Assembly: GCA_900554925.1 (NCBI GenBank)
Contig: USJG01000009.1
Location: 1 to 28,843 of the forward strand
Source: an uncultured Lachnospiraceae bacterium
GTDB taxonomy: Bacteria; Bacillota; Clostridia; Lachnospirales; Lachnospiraceae
Length of the DNA stretch: 28,843 nt
Direction of reading: 5' to 3'
Notes under the pieces: model-generated
What the model was told of the DNA's origin: nothing
What the model saw: only the letters and a program-made list of their open reading frames with translations
Database searches by the model: none
Part shown: positions 13,823 through 22,883 of the stretch, piece by piece
Layout of the letters: every line of letters begins with the position of its first letter
Numbering within the stretch: position 1 is the first letter of the stretch
Program-made: the position numbers and the translations under genes

Positions 13823-14935
13823 TTGAAAGAGATGGGAATTTCCAAAAAACGAATTTATATCTGTCACACCTACTATCATGTTTATATTGCCTGTCTGAAG
13901 GAACTGAATCTTCCGGTAAGAGGGGAAGGGCCAGTCAGAGGACAGGCTTCTCTTATGCTCAGCTCCCTGTCAAATGACTTTGGTTCCTTAAAGGAACGGG
14001 CAGAAAAGTCCGGCCTGTTTGAGCAGGTGATTCCTTATGATGAAAAGGAAGAAAGCTTTTTCCCGGGGCTGGCCAGATACCATAAGGACAGAGGAAATAT
14101 TGTACTGAATATGCTTTCAAGAATCAGGTTTACCAAAATGATGGGAAAGCTCCAGGCGCCCTTTGTGCCGGTGAACTTAAAGGAGTATGGGGATATTTAT
14201 GTGTTTTGCGACTCGGATCCCATCGGTTATTATCTGAGTACCCATAAAATTTATTATCATGCCCTAGAGGATGGGTTGGACTGTATCAGGTATTATGACA
14301 CAGCCCGTTATGATAATCGGGGACACTTTAAATTAAAGGCCTGGATGGCTGCCAAAAATCTTATCTTTATTCAGAACGGCTATTCAAAGTATTGTCTGGA
14401 TATGGAGGTTAATGATATTTCCGTGCTGGAATATCCCTGTCCCAAATATATTGAAAGGCCCAGACAGGCACTGTCCCGGAACCTGGGGAAAGAAGAAAAA
14501 AGGACACTGGTGTCAGTTTTTATCGATGATTTTGAAGAGCTGGAAAAAATGCTGGCCTTAGGAGAAGGGCATGAGCATAAGGTGCTGGTGCTTTCGGAGC
14601 CTTTGTGCGATCTGGAAACCAGAAAGCGGATTTTTCAGGATATTATTGCCGAATACGGCAGCATAGATGGGAAAAAGGCCCAGATACTTATAAAGCCCCA
14701 TCCAAGAGATGTGCTTGATTATAAAGAGTTATTTCCGGAGCATGTGGTATTGGATGGAAAATTTCCAATGGAAATACTTAACTATGTAGAGAATCTTGTG
14801 TTTGACAGAGTAGTTACGGTATTTACTGTGCCCTCCGCAATTCTATTTGCCAGAGAAAAGATTTTTCTGGGGGAGGATTTTATGGACAGATATGAGGCTC
14901 CGGAAATTCACAGACAGAATGAACAGATTTATTGA
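13823..14935 (+). CDS. GT52 (sialyltransferase-like) glycosyltransferase, candidate pseudaminyltransferase
   Basis: A 370-residue protein with the look of glycosyltransferase family 52 and related bacterial sialyltransferases, which use CMP-activated nonulosonic acids. The N-terminus RIYICHTYYHVYIACLKEL is the typical first strand, YHALEDGLDC is a mid-protein acceptor-side motif, KPHPRD carries the HP motif (H293) for CMP binding, and VFTVPSAILFA near 330-340 fits the S/T-rich donor site. The start is uncertain: TTG 13823 lies 12 bases after GGAG (13807-13810), while ATG 13832 has no good RBS. It is divergent from pseF, which makes CMP-pseudaminic acid, so transfer of that sugar is the best guess (inference). 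An opposite-strand ORF at 14880-15176 is judged spurious. Confidence 0.75.
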   Translation: MKEMGISKKRIYICHTYYHVYIACLKELNLPVRGEGPVRGQASLMLSSLSNDFGSLKERAEKSGLFEQVIPYDEKEESFFPGLARYHKDRGNIVLNMLSRIRFTKMMGKLQAPFVPVNLKEYGDIYVFCDSDPIGYYLSTHKIYYHALEDGLDCIRYYDTARYDNRGHFKLKAWMAAKNLIFIQNGYSKYCLDMEVNDISVLEYPCPKYIERPRQALSRNLGKEEKRTLVSVFIDDFEELEKMLALGEGHEHKVLVLSEPLCDLETRKRIFQDIIAEYGSIDGKKAQILIKPHPRDVLDYKELFPEHVVLDGKFPMEILNYVENLVFDRVVTVFTVPSAILFAREKIFLGEDFMDRYEAPEIHRQNEQIY

Positions 14936-14976
14936 GAAAGTGCAGGAAGGTTTTCGGGCAGGGAGATGTCTGCGGT

Positions 14977-15010
14977 TTGCTTTGATGCTGTAAATGTGAT
15001 AAAATATAAC
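14977..15010 (+). promoter_or_regulatory. promoter region of the ABC flippase gene
   Basis: Two overlapping sigma-A-like pairs, each with a 17-base spacer: TTGCTT (14977-14982) with TAAAAT (15000-15005), and TTGATG (14982-14987) with TATAAC (15005-15010). They lie in the 122-base gap before the gene. No clear terminator is seen in that gap. Confidence 0.5.
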
Positions 15011-15057
15011 GATATTCATAAGCAGAGTTCATGTTATAACAGGCAGGAAGAGTAATT

Positions 15058-16815
15058 ATGAAGAAAATAATCAAAAAGTTGATGGTATTACTTGATAAAA
15101 AGCAGAAACAGAAAATGATCGTCCTGGTTTTCCTTATGCTGATCGGCGCTGTGCTGGAGACGCTGGGCGTATCCATGATCTATCCTGTTGCCCAGGTGAT
15201 CATGGCAGAGAACGCGGTGGAAAATAGCCGGTACTTACAGGTCATCTGCGATATCTTTAGTATTGGTTATGAGGATACCAAAAGTCTGATGATTCTGGTT
15301 ATGACAGGTCTTATTGTTGTTTTTGCCCTGAAAAATATTTTCTTATTCTTTCAGCAGAAGGTACAGCTGAAGTTTGTCTACACCAATCAGTTTGCCACTT
15401 CAAGAAGAATGATGATCAATTTCATGCAGCGCCCCTATGAATATTATCTGAATGCCGACACCTCCGTGATCCAGAGAAGTATCACCTCCGATGTAAACAA
15501 TATGTATGGCCTGATATTATCGCTGCTCCAGCTTGTCAGCGAGGGCATTGTGTTTGTCAGTCTGGTGATCGTCAGCCTGGTGACGGATGTGCTTATGAGC
15601 ATTACGGTGGCTACCCTCCTGATCGTGGTGCTTCTGGTGATCAAGTGTATTTTGAAGCCTATCATGCATAAGGCAGGAGAAGAAAATCAGGATTATTACA
15701 GCGGGCTGTACAAATGGATCGATCAGTCTGTTATGGGCATCAAGGAAATTAAGATTGCAAATAAGGAAAATTATTTTATCAACGAATATGCCAAGTGCGG
15801 CGCCGGTTATGTAAGTGCGGTACAGAGATACAATCTTTATAACGCCACACCCAGGCTTTTGATCGAAACCATTGCCATAGCAGGTATGATACTCTATATT
15901 ATGGTGAGCCTTTTGGGGGGGACCGGCGTCAATGAAATCATGCCTCAGATTGCCCTGCTGGCAGTGGCGGCTATGCGGCTGATCCCCTGTGCCAACAGAA
16001 TCAACAATCATCTGACCTCAATTGCCTATTTTGAACCTTTCTTTATGGGTGTCAGCGATAATCTCCAGGATGAGATCAGAGATGAAAGCATCAATTATGA
16101 TGAAGAAGCCTACAGGCAGAAGGTAGATGTTGAGAAACTGGAAATCAGGGATAAGATAGAGCTTAAGGATATTGTTTATAAATATCCCAATACGGAAGTA
16201 CTGATCTTTGACCATGCGGACATGGAGATCCCTGTTGGACAGGCTGTGGGAATCGTAGGAAGCTCCGGCGCCGGAAAAACCACAGTGGTGGATATTCTGC
16301 TGGGACTTTTAAAATTACAGAGCGGACAGATTCTGGCAGATGGGGTGGAGGTAAGAGAGCATTATCAGTCCTGGCTTAAGAATATCGGCTATATTCCCCA
16401 GACCATTTTTATGATTGATTCCACCATCCGTAAGAATGTGGCATTTGGATATGCAGAGGAAGATATTGATGATGAAAAGGTATGGCGCGCTCTTAGAGAA
16501 GCCCAGCTGGACGAATTTGTAAAGGGATTGCCGGACGGGCTTGACACCAGCATCGGTGAGAGAGGCATCAGGATTTCCGGCGGACAGCGTCAGCGTATCG
16601 GCATTGCAAGGGCACTGTTTGAAGACCCGGAAGTATTGGTGCTGGATGAAGCCACATCGGCTCTGGACAACGAGACAGAGGCAGCCATCATGGATTCCAT
16701 CAACAGGCTTCATGGCAAAAAGACACTTATTATTATTGCTCATCGTCTGCAGACCATTGAGAAATGCGACATGGTCTACCGGGTAGAAAATGGCAGGATA
16801 TCCAGAGAAAGATAA
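15058..16815 (+). CDS. PglK-like lipid-linked oligosaccharide flippase (ABC exporter half-transporter)
   Basis: A 585-residue fused membrane plus ATPase half-transporter that probably flips a lipid-linked sugar chain across the membrane as a homodimer. Six transmembrane helices are expected in residues about 18-310. The ATPase domain has Walker A GSSGAGKTT (402-410), a Q-loop YIPQTIF, signature ISGGQRQRIG (506-515), Walker B VLVLDEA with E531, and H562 in IIAHRLQ. The length, the GAVLETLGVSMIYPV first helix and the whole layout match the C. jejuni PglK group rather than drug or peptide exporters. It has its own predicted promoter. The acyltransferase gene follows after 27 bases. Confidence 0.88.
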   Translation: MKKIIKKLMVLLDKKQKQKMIVLVFLMLIGAVLETLGVSMIYPVAQVIMAENAVENSRYLQVICDIFSIGYEDTKSLMILVMTGLIVVFALKNIFLFFQQKVQLKFVYTNQFATSRRMMINFMQRPYEYYLNADTSVIQRSITSDVNNMYGLILSLLQLVSEGIVFVSLVIVSLVTDVLMSITVATLLIVVLLVIKCILKPIMHKAGEENQDYYSGLYKWIDQSVMGIKEIKIANKENYFINEYAKCGAGYVSAVQRYNLYNATPRLLIETIAIAGMILYIMVSLLGGTGVNEIMPQIALLAVAAMRLIPCANRINNHLTSIAYFEPFFMGVSDNLQDEIRDESINYDEEAYRQKVDVEKLEIRDKIELKDIVYKYPNTEVLIFDHADMEIPVGQAVGIVGSSGAGKTTVVDILLGLLKLQSGQILADGVEVREHYQSWLKNIGYIPQTIFMIDSTIRKNVAFGYAEEDIDDEKVWRALREAQLDEFVKGLPDGLDTSIGERGIRISGGQRQRIGIARALFEDPEVLVLDEATSALDNETEAAIMDSINRLHGKKTLIIIAHRLQTIEKCDMVYRVENGRISRER

Positions 16816-16842
16816 AAACAATAACAGGGAAGGAGAGACGAA

Positions 16843-17976
16843 ATGGCAGGTGACAGGCGCATGGCAAATATTGAATTATTGAGAATTCTGGCAATGGTCA
16901 TGGTGGTCATTATGCATTTTTTGTCTCATTCCGGCAATCTTGTGGAAGCTGGCAGCACTTTAAGCAGCGTGAGAATAACAGGCACATTACTTGAAATGTT
17001 TTGTCTGGTGGCGGTGAATACCTATGTGTTTATCAGCGGTTACCTTGGCGTAAAGAGCAGATTCAGACCTGGTAAAGCAATTACGTTATTGTGCCAGATA
17101 TGGTTTTATGCAATATTGATTTTTCTGGTGCTTGCGGCGGCAGGGGTGCCTGCGCTGGGATATTCGGAAGGAAATATAAATATCTATGGACTGATTCAAT
17201 ATCTGTTCCCCATAGAAACGGAGCATTATTGGTTTGCAACCACTTATTTTATGCTGTATCTTTTAACGCCGGTGCTGGGAGCAGCGGCAAGAAGCATGTC
17301 AAAAAAGCAGCTTCAGGTTACCCTGGGGGGCCTGCTGATTTTATTTAGTGGTATTAAAAGTGTATGTCCGTTGATGCTTGCAGTTGATAAATATGGATAT
17401 GATCTGGCATGGTTTATCTGCGTGTATCTTGCGGCAGCTTATTTGGGCCTGCATGGATCGGCGTTTTTTGAAAAAAAGGGATGGCTGGTTTATGGACTCA
17501 GCGCGCTGGCCAGTTTCGGCATTCAGATGGCAATGTGGTTCCTCTGCCAGAGGAGCAGCAGCTTTGAGTATTATTTTACAGTACCCTTCCATTATAATTT
17601 TATTTTTTGCCTGACAGGGGCCATAGGTTTGTTTTATGGGTTCCTTCACATAAAAATGAAAGAGGGAAGAGGGGCAGAAATCATCAGAAGACTGGGAGGG
17701 CTCAGCTTTGGGATTTATCTGCTGCATGAGCATATAGATCTCCGCACCTTGTGGTATGGCTGGCTTTCAGGCATCATTAATCCCGGCGGCAGGCAGGGGC
17801 TTTTGTATTTCTTTTTGGAACTGTTTTTCTGCACAGTAATTCTTTTTGCGGCAGGTATTTTCATAGACTGGTTAAGAAGTATTCTGTTTCGGGCAGCAGG
17901 AGCAGCATTTGGAAGAACGAAGCTTTCTGGGAAGCTGAAAGAACTGGACGGATATTTTGCACTCAGGCAGAGATGA
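16843..17976 (+). CDS. acyltransferase family 3 membrane protein
   Basis: A 377-residue polytopic protein with about ten transmembrane helices. The N-terminus contains NIELLRILAMVMVVIMHF, with R14 and H25 in the conserved R-x10-H arrangement of acyltransferase-3 enzymes, which move acetyl or other acyl groups onto extracytoplasmic glycans. A LSFGIYLLHEHI segment near residue 285 fits the late conserved helix. RBS AAGGAGAG sits eight bases before the ATG. The tail after residue 345 is basic and cytoplasmic-looking. Likely O-acetylates the surface polysaccharide; the acyl group and target sugar are not known. Confidence 0.87.
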   Translation: MAGDRRMANIELLRILAMVMVVIMHFLSHSGNLVEAGSTLSSVRITGTLLEMFCLVAVNTYVFISGYLGVKSRFRPGKAITLLCQIWFYAILIFLVLAAAGVPALGYSEGNINIYGLIQYLFPIETEHYWFATTYFMLYLLTPVLGAAARSMSKKQLQVTLGGLLILFSGIKSVCPLMLAVDKYGYDLAWFICVYLAAAYLGLHGSAFFEKKGWLVYGLSALASFGIQMAMWFLCQRSSSFEYYFTVPFHYNFIFCLTGAIGLFYGFLHIKMKEGRGAEIIRRLGGLSFGIYLLHEHIDLRTLWYGWLSGIINPGGRQGLLYFFLELFFCTVILFAAGIFIDWLRSILFRAAGAAFGRTKLSGKLKELDGYFALRQR

Positions 17977-17988
17977 TATTATTGTGAA

Positions 17989-18017
17989 CAGACAAAAGCA
18001 AGTATGGCATCTATAAT
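17989..18017 (+). promoter_or_regulatory. promoter candidate before the 612-residue membrane protein gene
   Basis: Perfect TATAAT at 18012-18017 with CAGACA at 17989-17994 (matching GACA of the -35) and a 17-base spacer. The start near 18024 would put the ACAGGAGGAG RBS at the very 5' end of the message. Confidence 0.4.
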
Positions 18018-18043
18018 AAAATGTGACAGGAGGAGTGAATCAA

Positions 18044-19882
18044 ATGAACGCAGGCCGGATTTACGCAAAGATAACTACAATAGCCGGAACAGAAGAATTT
18101 CACAAAGTAGAGAAGCTGGCGGCCAACATCATATTTCCTTTGCTCCTTTTTTTATTTCCGCTTCTCAAGGTCAATCAGGGGATTGATCTGACAGATACAG
18201 GTTACAGCCTTGGAAATTATCGGTTTTTTGGGCAGATTGGCGGTATATGGACAGTACTTACCTTTCTTTCAAACGTGGCCGGCTTTGTACTGACGAAGCT
18301 TCCCATGGGCGGGACTATGCTGGGGATGAAGATTTATACTTCGTTGATGATAAGTGTTCTGGCGCTTTTGGGATACCGCTTTTTTAAGACTAAAATGCCT
18401 CCGTGGATCGCCTTTCTGGGGGAAATCGCAGCCATTGGATTTTGCTGGTGTCCTTCCGTAATTTTATATAATTACCTTACGTATTTTCTGTTTCTTCTGG
18501 GGGCAATATTGCTGTTCCGCGGCCTTGCCGGAGGAAGGCCTTTCTGCCTTTTGCTGGCAGGTATTGTTCTGGGGCTGAATGGGGTTGTGCGTTTTCCGGG
18601 CAATATTCTGGAGGCAGGGCTGATTGTGGCGGTATGGTATTATGGCGCCCTGAAAAAGAAGAAGCTAAAAGAGATTGCAAGGGAAACGGGTATTTGCGCC
18701 GGAGGGTATCTGGCTTCCTTTTTCTTCATGCTCATCCTTCTTTCTGTCTTTTATGGAACAGATACTTTCGGCAACATGGTGGCAGGCGTTTTTGGCATGG
18801 CGGGAAGTGCCTCCGATTATACGCTGGGGGAAATGCTTCTGGAAATTTTAGATGCTTATTTCCATGGCTTTCAGTGGATGCTTTATATGATCATCTGCAT
18901 TTTGCCGGGGATTCCATTTCTGATCATCAGAAAAGAATATTTTTTAAGGCTGAGAAAAATTATTTATTGTGTATGTATCCCCCTTTTATTCTGGGTATTG
19001 GGAAAATGGGGAATGTATAATTTTAAATATTATCAGAAGGAGTCGGCTCTTCAATGGGGGGCGGTGTTCCTTTTGGCAGCAATTGCCCAGATGATCTGGA
19101 TGCTGTCTACAAGAATGCTGGATGATGAGTGGCGGCTGATCGGGTGTATCGCCCTGCTGATCATTTTAATCACTCCTCTTGGCAGCAATAATTATATCTG
19201 GCCGGTGTTAAATAACCTGTTTTTTATTGCGCCTGTTGTTTTCTGGATGACCTATCGTCTGGTAAGATGGGGCAGAACCTATCTGGACAGAACGGAAAAA
19301 GTACCGCTGTTTCCTGTAAAGGCCATGTTGTCCGGAATTTTGATCGCCTTTTTTGTTCAGGCCTTTGGACTTGGCTGTCATTATGTTTTCCTGGACGGAG
19401 AAGGGGGAGAGGAAAGAGCTTATAAGGTGGCAGGAAACCAGGTGTTACAGGGAATGTATACCAGCGAAATGAACGCGGAAACCCTGGAAGAAATCACAGG
19501 CTTTATGGCAGAAAACACCTCAGAGTACGCAGATAAAAAGCTGATCCTTTATGGGAACATTCCGGGACTTGCCTATTATCTGGATAAGCCGCCTGCCATT
19601 TATACTACCTGGCCAGATTTAAATACCTGTTCCTTAGAGCAACTGGAGAAGGAACTTAAGCAGCTTTCGATAGGTGTCAGTAATAATGAAGAAAGACCTC
19701 TTGTAATTCTTACAACCGGACTGGCAGCATACCTTTCGGGAGATGAGAATGTGATGGCCTGGTGGGGGATAGATGCAGAAAACTATGCCGGGGATGAAAA
19801 GCTAAAGGCGATACAGCAGTTTATGGAGGCCGGCGCGTATGGGCAGGTTTTTGCAAATGAAGCATTTGTGATTTATCAGTAA
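18044..19882 (+). CDS. large polytopic membrane protein, GT-C-like
   Basis: A 612-residue protein with ten or more hydrophobic helices up to about residue 465, then an extracytoplasmic C-terminal domain of about 150 residues. Near residues 48-60 the first outer loop has an acidic D-x-x-DTGYS motif followed by LGNYRF. Acidic residues at that spot are a mark of GT-C glycosyltransferases, which use polyprenyl-phosphate sugars outside the membrane. The specific family is not recognised. ATG 44 of the 18000 block (18044) is chosen because ACAGGAGGAG (18026-18035) ends eight bases before it; upstream in-frame GTG codons at 18023 and 18035 fall in or before the RBS. The aminotransferase gene follows after 14 bases. 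Confidence 0.78.
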   Translation: MNAGRIYAKITTIAGTEEFHKVEKLAANIIFPLLLFLFPLLKVNQGIDLTDTGYSLGNYRFFGQIGGIWTVLTFLSNVAGFVLTKLPMGGTMLGMKIYTSLMISVLALLGYRFFKTKMPPWIAFLGEIAAIGFCWCPSVILYNYLTYFLFLLGAILLFRGLAGGRPFCLLLAGIVLGLNGVVRFPGNILEAGLIVAVWYYGALKKKKLKEIARETGICAGGYLASFFFMLILLSVFYGTDTFGNMVAGVFGMAGSASDYTLGEMLLEILDAYFHGFQWMLYMIICILPGIPFLIIRKEYFLRLRKIIYCVCIPLLFWVLGKWGMYNFKYYQKESALQWGAVFLLAAIAQMIWMLSTRMLDDEWRLIGCIALLIILITPLGSNNYIWPVLNNLFFIAPVVFWMTYRLVRWGRTYLDRTEKVPLFPVKAMLSGILIAFFVQAFGLGCHYVFLDGEGGEERAYKVAGNQVLQGMYTSEMNAETLEEITGFMAENTSEYADKKLILYGNIPGLAYYLDKPPAIYTTWPDLNTCSLEQLEKELKQLSIGVSNNEERPLVILTTGLAAYLSGDENVMAWWGIDAENYAGDEKLKAIQQFMEAGAYGQVFANEAFVIYQ

Positions 19883-19896
19883 TGGAGAGGAATATA

Positions 19897-21027
19897 ATGA
19901 TCAGATTTAATGTGCCGCCCTATACGGGACGGGAAATGGAAAACGTAAAAAAAGCAATAGAAAACATGCATATCTGCGGAGATGGAGAATTTACGAAAAA
20001 GTGCAGCCAATATCTGGAAAAAACCACAGGCACGGCCAAGTGCCTGCTTACAACCTCCTGCACTCATGCACTGGAAATGGCGGCGCTTTTGTGTGACCTG
20101 AAGGAAGGGGATGAGGTGATCGTCCCTTCCTATACCTTTGTGTCTACAGCAGACGCCTTTGTGCTCCGGGGGGCTAAGGCTGTGTTTGTGGATATCAGAC
20201 CGGATACCATGAATATTGATGAAAGGCTGATAGAGGGAGCCATCACCGAGAAAACAAAGGCAATTTTTGTAGTACACTATGCAGGCGTGGCCTGCGAAAT
20301 GGATACGATCATGGAGATTGCAGGAAGACATAAGCTTAAGGTGGTTGAGGATGCTGCCCAGGCAATTATGTGTACCTATAAAGGAAGGCCTCTGGGAACC
20401 ATTGGAGACTTTGGCTGCTATAGCTTTCACGAGACCAAGAATTTCAGTATGGGAGAAGGCGGCGCATTGCTGATCCGCGACCCTGAATATATAGAAGCGG
20501 CAGAGATTTTAAGAGAAAAGGGAACAGACCGAAGCAAGTACTTCAGAGGTCAGGTGGACAAGTACCGCTGGATGAATTTTGGCTCTTCTTATCTTCCCAG
20601 CGATATGAATGCCGCTTATCTTTATACGCAGTTTGAAATGGCGGAGGAGATCAACAATACCCGTCTTGCCAGATGGAACCAGTACTATCAGTTGCTTACG
20701 CCCCTTGCGCAGGCAGGAAAGATAGAGCTTCCTTTTGTTCCGGAAAACTGCGTGCAAAATGGACATATGTTTTATATTAAAACAAGGGATATGGAAGAGC
20801 GGACCCGGTTAATTAATTTCCTTAAGGAAAATGATATTCTTGCGGTTTTCCATTATGTACCCCTTCACTCGGCGCCGGCGGGAATCAAGTTTGGCCGGTT
20901 CCATGGAGAGGATAAGTATACCACAAAAGAAAGCGAAAGATTGCTGCGTCTTCCCATGTTCTATCAGCTGACAGAAGAACAGGTGGAATATATTGCAGGT
21001 AAAGTAAAGGAATTTTATGGAGCTTAA
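19897..21027 (+). CDS. wecE: dTDP-4-amino-4,6-dideoxygalactose transaminase (WecE/RffA type)
   Basis: PLP aminotransferase that converts dTDP-4-keto-6-deoxy-D-glucose to dTDP-4-amino-4,6-dideoxy-D-galactose (dTDP-Fuc4N). The protein is exactly 376 residues from ATG 19897, equal to E. coli WecE, and starts MIRFNVPP-TG like it. Landmarks: TTSCTHALEMAALL, PSYTFVSTADAFVL, D152 in VEDAAQAI, and the Schiff-base lysine K181 in SFHETKN, the same number and form as WecE. The start is set by GGAGAGG (19884-19890), six bases before this ATG; an earlier ATG at 19882 lacks an RBS. No dTDP-glucose synthase or dehydratase genes are in the window. The following gene overlaps by 11 bases. Confidence 0.92.
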   Translation: MIRFNVPPYTGREMENVKKAIENMHICGDGEFTKKCSQYLEKTTGTAKCLLTTSCTHALEMAALLCDLKEGDEVIVPSYTFVSTADAFVLRGAKAVFVDIRPDTMNIDERLIEGAITEKTKAIFVVHYAGVACEMDTIMEIAGRHKLKVVEDAAQAIMCTYKGRPLGTIGDFGCYSFHETKNFSMGEGGALLIRDPEYIEAAEILREKGTDRSKYFRGQVDKYRWMNFGSSYLPSDMNAAYLYTQFEMAEEINNTRLARWNQYYQLLTPLAQAGKIELPFVPENCVQNGHMFYIKTRDMEERTRLINFLKENDILAVFHYVPLHSAPAGIKFGRFHGEDKYTTKESERLLRLPMFYQLTEEQVEYIAGKVKEFYGA

Positions 21028-22837
21028 AGACAGATTCAGAAAAAATCAAAACTGGCTCATTGCGCTTTTCATGGTGGCAGGCCTTGGGATTTTTGCAGGC
21101 TGCCGGTTTGATTATTATTATGATTTAAATGATGATGTGCTGATGAAGGACATTTTAGCCGGTGTCTACACAGGCACGCCGGAAGGCCATAACATACAGA
21201 TGCTGTGGCTGGTCAGCGCTTTGATCAGTATGTTTTACAAAGTGGCAAGGGGGCTTCCCTGGTATGGGCTGTTTTTATGCGCCTGCCATTTTGGCTGCTT
21301 TTTCCTGATTTTGAGAAGAAGTCTTTCTTTTGCCGAAACCTTTTTAGGAAAGCTTATAGCAGCTCTTACAGAAAGCCTGCTTTTTACCGGATTATTTCTT
21401 ACCCATCTGGTATATGCCCAGTATACGGTGACCTGCACCCTGTTAGGAGGAACGGCGGCCTTTCTGTTTTATACAACGGATATTACACTTTCTGCCAGGG
21501 AATTTATTAAAAAAAACATTCCCTCAGTGCTTCTGGTGTCGGTGGCTTATCTGATTCGTTCGGAAATGCTGCTTTTAGTGCTTCCCATGATCTGTGTGGC
21601 AGGAGCTGCCAAATGGGGAAGTGAGGAAAAGATTTTTACCAGGGAACATGCAGTCAAGTATCTTACTGTGATTGGAATGATCCTTGCAGGAATACTCATC
21701 GGACAACTTACCCATATGATTGCTTATGGTTCCGAAGAGTGGCGGACTTTTACGGAATTTTTTAATAACAGGACGGAGCTTTATGATTTTCAGGAGCCTC
21801 CCTCCTATGAAGAGCATCAGGCTTTTTACGAAAGCATTGGATTAAGTGAAAGCGAAAAGGTACTGCTTGACAATTATAACTTCGGGATGGACGAAGAAAT
21901 TGATGAAGTGATGGTGGGACAGATCGCAGAGTATGCAGGCGCCAATAAAAGTATGGAAAAGCCATTTATGGAAAAACTTCCGGAAAAGCTGTCCTTTTAC
22001 GTGTACCGCCTTACCCATGGCCCCCAGGATACCGGCAGTGATTATCCCTGGAACTATGGGGTGATATTAGGATATATAGCAGTATTTCTGCTGGCAATTC
22101 CCCAAAAACAGGAAAAGGGCCTGGCAGGGGCAGGGCAGGTTAAGGGATATATGAAGAATGGGCTGGGAGCGGCATGGAAGCTTTTGTTTCTTTTTGTGGT
22201 CAGGACGCTTCTCTGGATGTATATTCTGATGAGGGACCGGGACCCTGAAAGGATTACCCATTCTCTCTATCTCATGGAGCTTTGCATACTGGGGGCTATG
22301 ATATTTACAGAGTGGAAGCAGATTTTGTGTAAGAAAACCAGAAAACTGTGGGGAACGGTTGCCATACTGGGATTTGCGGCACTGGCAGTGGTGATCCTTC
22401 CAGTCAGTATAAAAGCGGCAGAAGCGCAACAGACAGAAAGAGAAAAGATAAACGCACCTTACCAGGAGCTTTATCAGTATCTCCAAGGAGAGGAAAATGC
22501 AGAAAATTTTTATTTCATAGATGTTTACTCTACTGTGGCCTATTCCGAGAAGATGTTTGAAGAAGTTGATAATTCGCTGGATAATTATGATATTATGGGC
22601 GGCTGGGCATGTAAAAGCCCCTTGCAGAGCAAGAAGCTTAAACTGTTTGATATTGACAATATGGAGCAGGCCCTTAAGGATAAGGAAAATGTTTACTTTG
22701 TGCGCCGAAGCAGTGAGGACATGCAGTGGCTTAAGGCCTACTATGAAGGGCATGGCACGCCGGTGGAGGTTACCCTGACCAAGACGGTGGGCGATGTTTT
22801 CGAGATTTATGAAGTGAAAAGTTCAGATAATGGCTAA
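21017..22837 (+). CDS. large polytopic membrane protein, GT-C-like
   Basis: A 606-residue integral membrane protein with about ten hydrophobic helices between residues 12 and 470, two soluble stretches (about 235-335 and 475-606), and an N-terminal outer-loop motif DYYYDLNDDVLMKDI with paired aspartates. Such a DD pair in the first outer loop is common in GT-C glycosyltransferases. I recall similar Lachnospiraceae proteins (FDYYYDLNDD...HNIQML) of unknown function but know no characterised member. Its ATG overlaps the wecE end by 11 bases; AAAGG lies six bases upstream. Tight coupling to the Fuc4N gene suggests it uses, or assembles a chain containing, that sugar (inference). Confidence 0.78.
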   Translation: MELKDRFRKNQNWLIALFMVAGLGIFAGCRFDYYYDLNDDVLMKDILAGVYTGTPEGHNIQMLWLVSALISMFYKVARGLPWYGLFLCACHFGCFFLILRRSLSFAETFLGKLIAALTESLLFTGLFLTHLVYAQYTVTCTLLGGTAAFLFYTTDITLSAREFIKKNIPSVLLVSVAYLIRSEMLLLVLPMICVAGAAKWGSEEKIFTREHAVKYLTVIGMILAGILIGQLTHMIAYGSEEWRTFTEFFNNRTELYDFQEPPSYEEHQAFYESIGLSESEKVLLDNYNFGMDEEIDEVMVGQIAEYAGANKSMEKPFMEKLPEKLSFYVYRLTHGPQDTGSDYPWNYGVILGYIAVFLLAIPQKQEKGLAGAGQVKGYMKNGLGAAWKLLFLFVVRTLLWMYILMRDRDPERITHSLYLMELCILGAMIFTEWKQILCKKTRKLWGTVAILGFAALAVVILPVSIKAAEAQQTEREKINAPYQELYQYLQGEENAENFYFIDVYSTVAYSEKMFEEVDNSLDNYDIMGGWACKSPLQSKKLKLFDIDNMEQALKDKENVYFVRRSSEDMQWLKAYYEGHGTPVEVTLTKTVGDVFEIYEVKSSDNG

Positions 22838-22883
22838 AAGCGTGAGAGCATATGACAACAAAGCGCCATGATGGGAGAAAACA

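Noticed and set aside
14880..15176. 98-residue minus-strand ORF across the gap before the flippase gene
   Set aside because: Overlaps two real genes, is low-complexity in part and has no RBS; the gap is better explained by a promoter.
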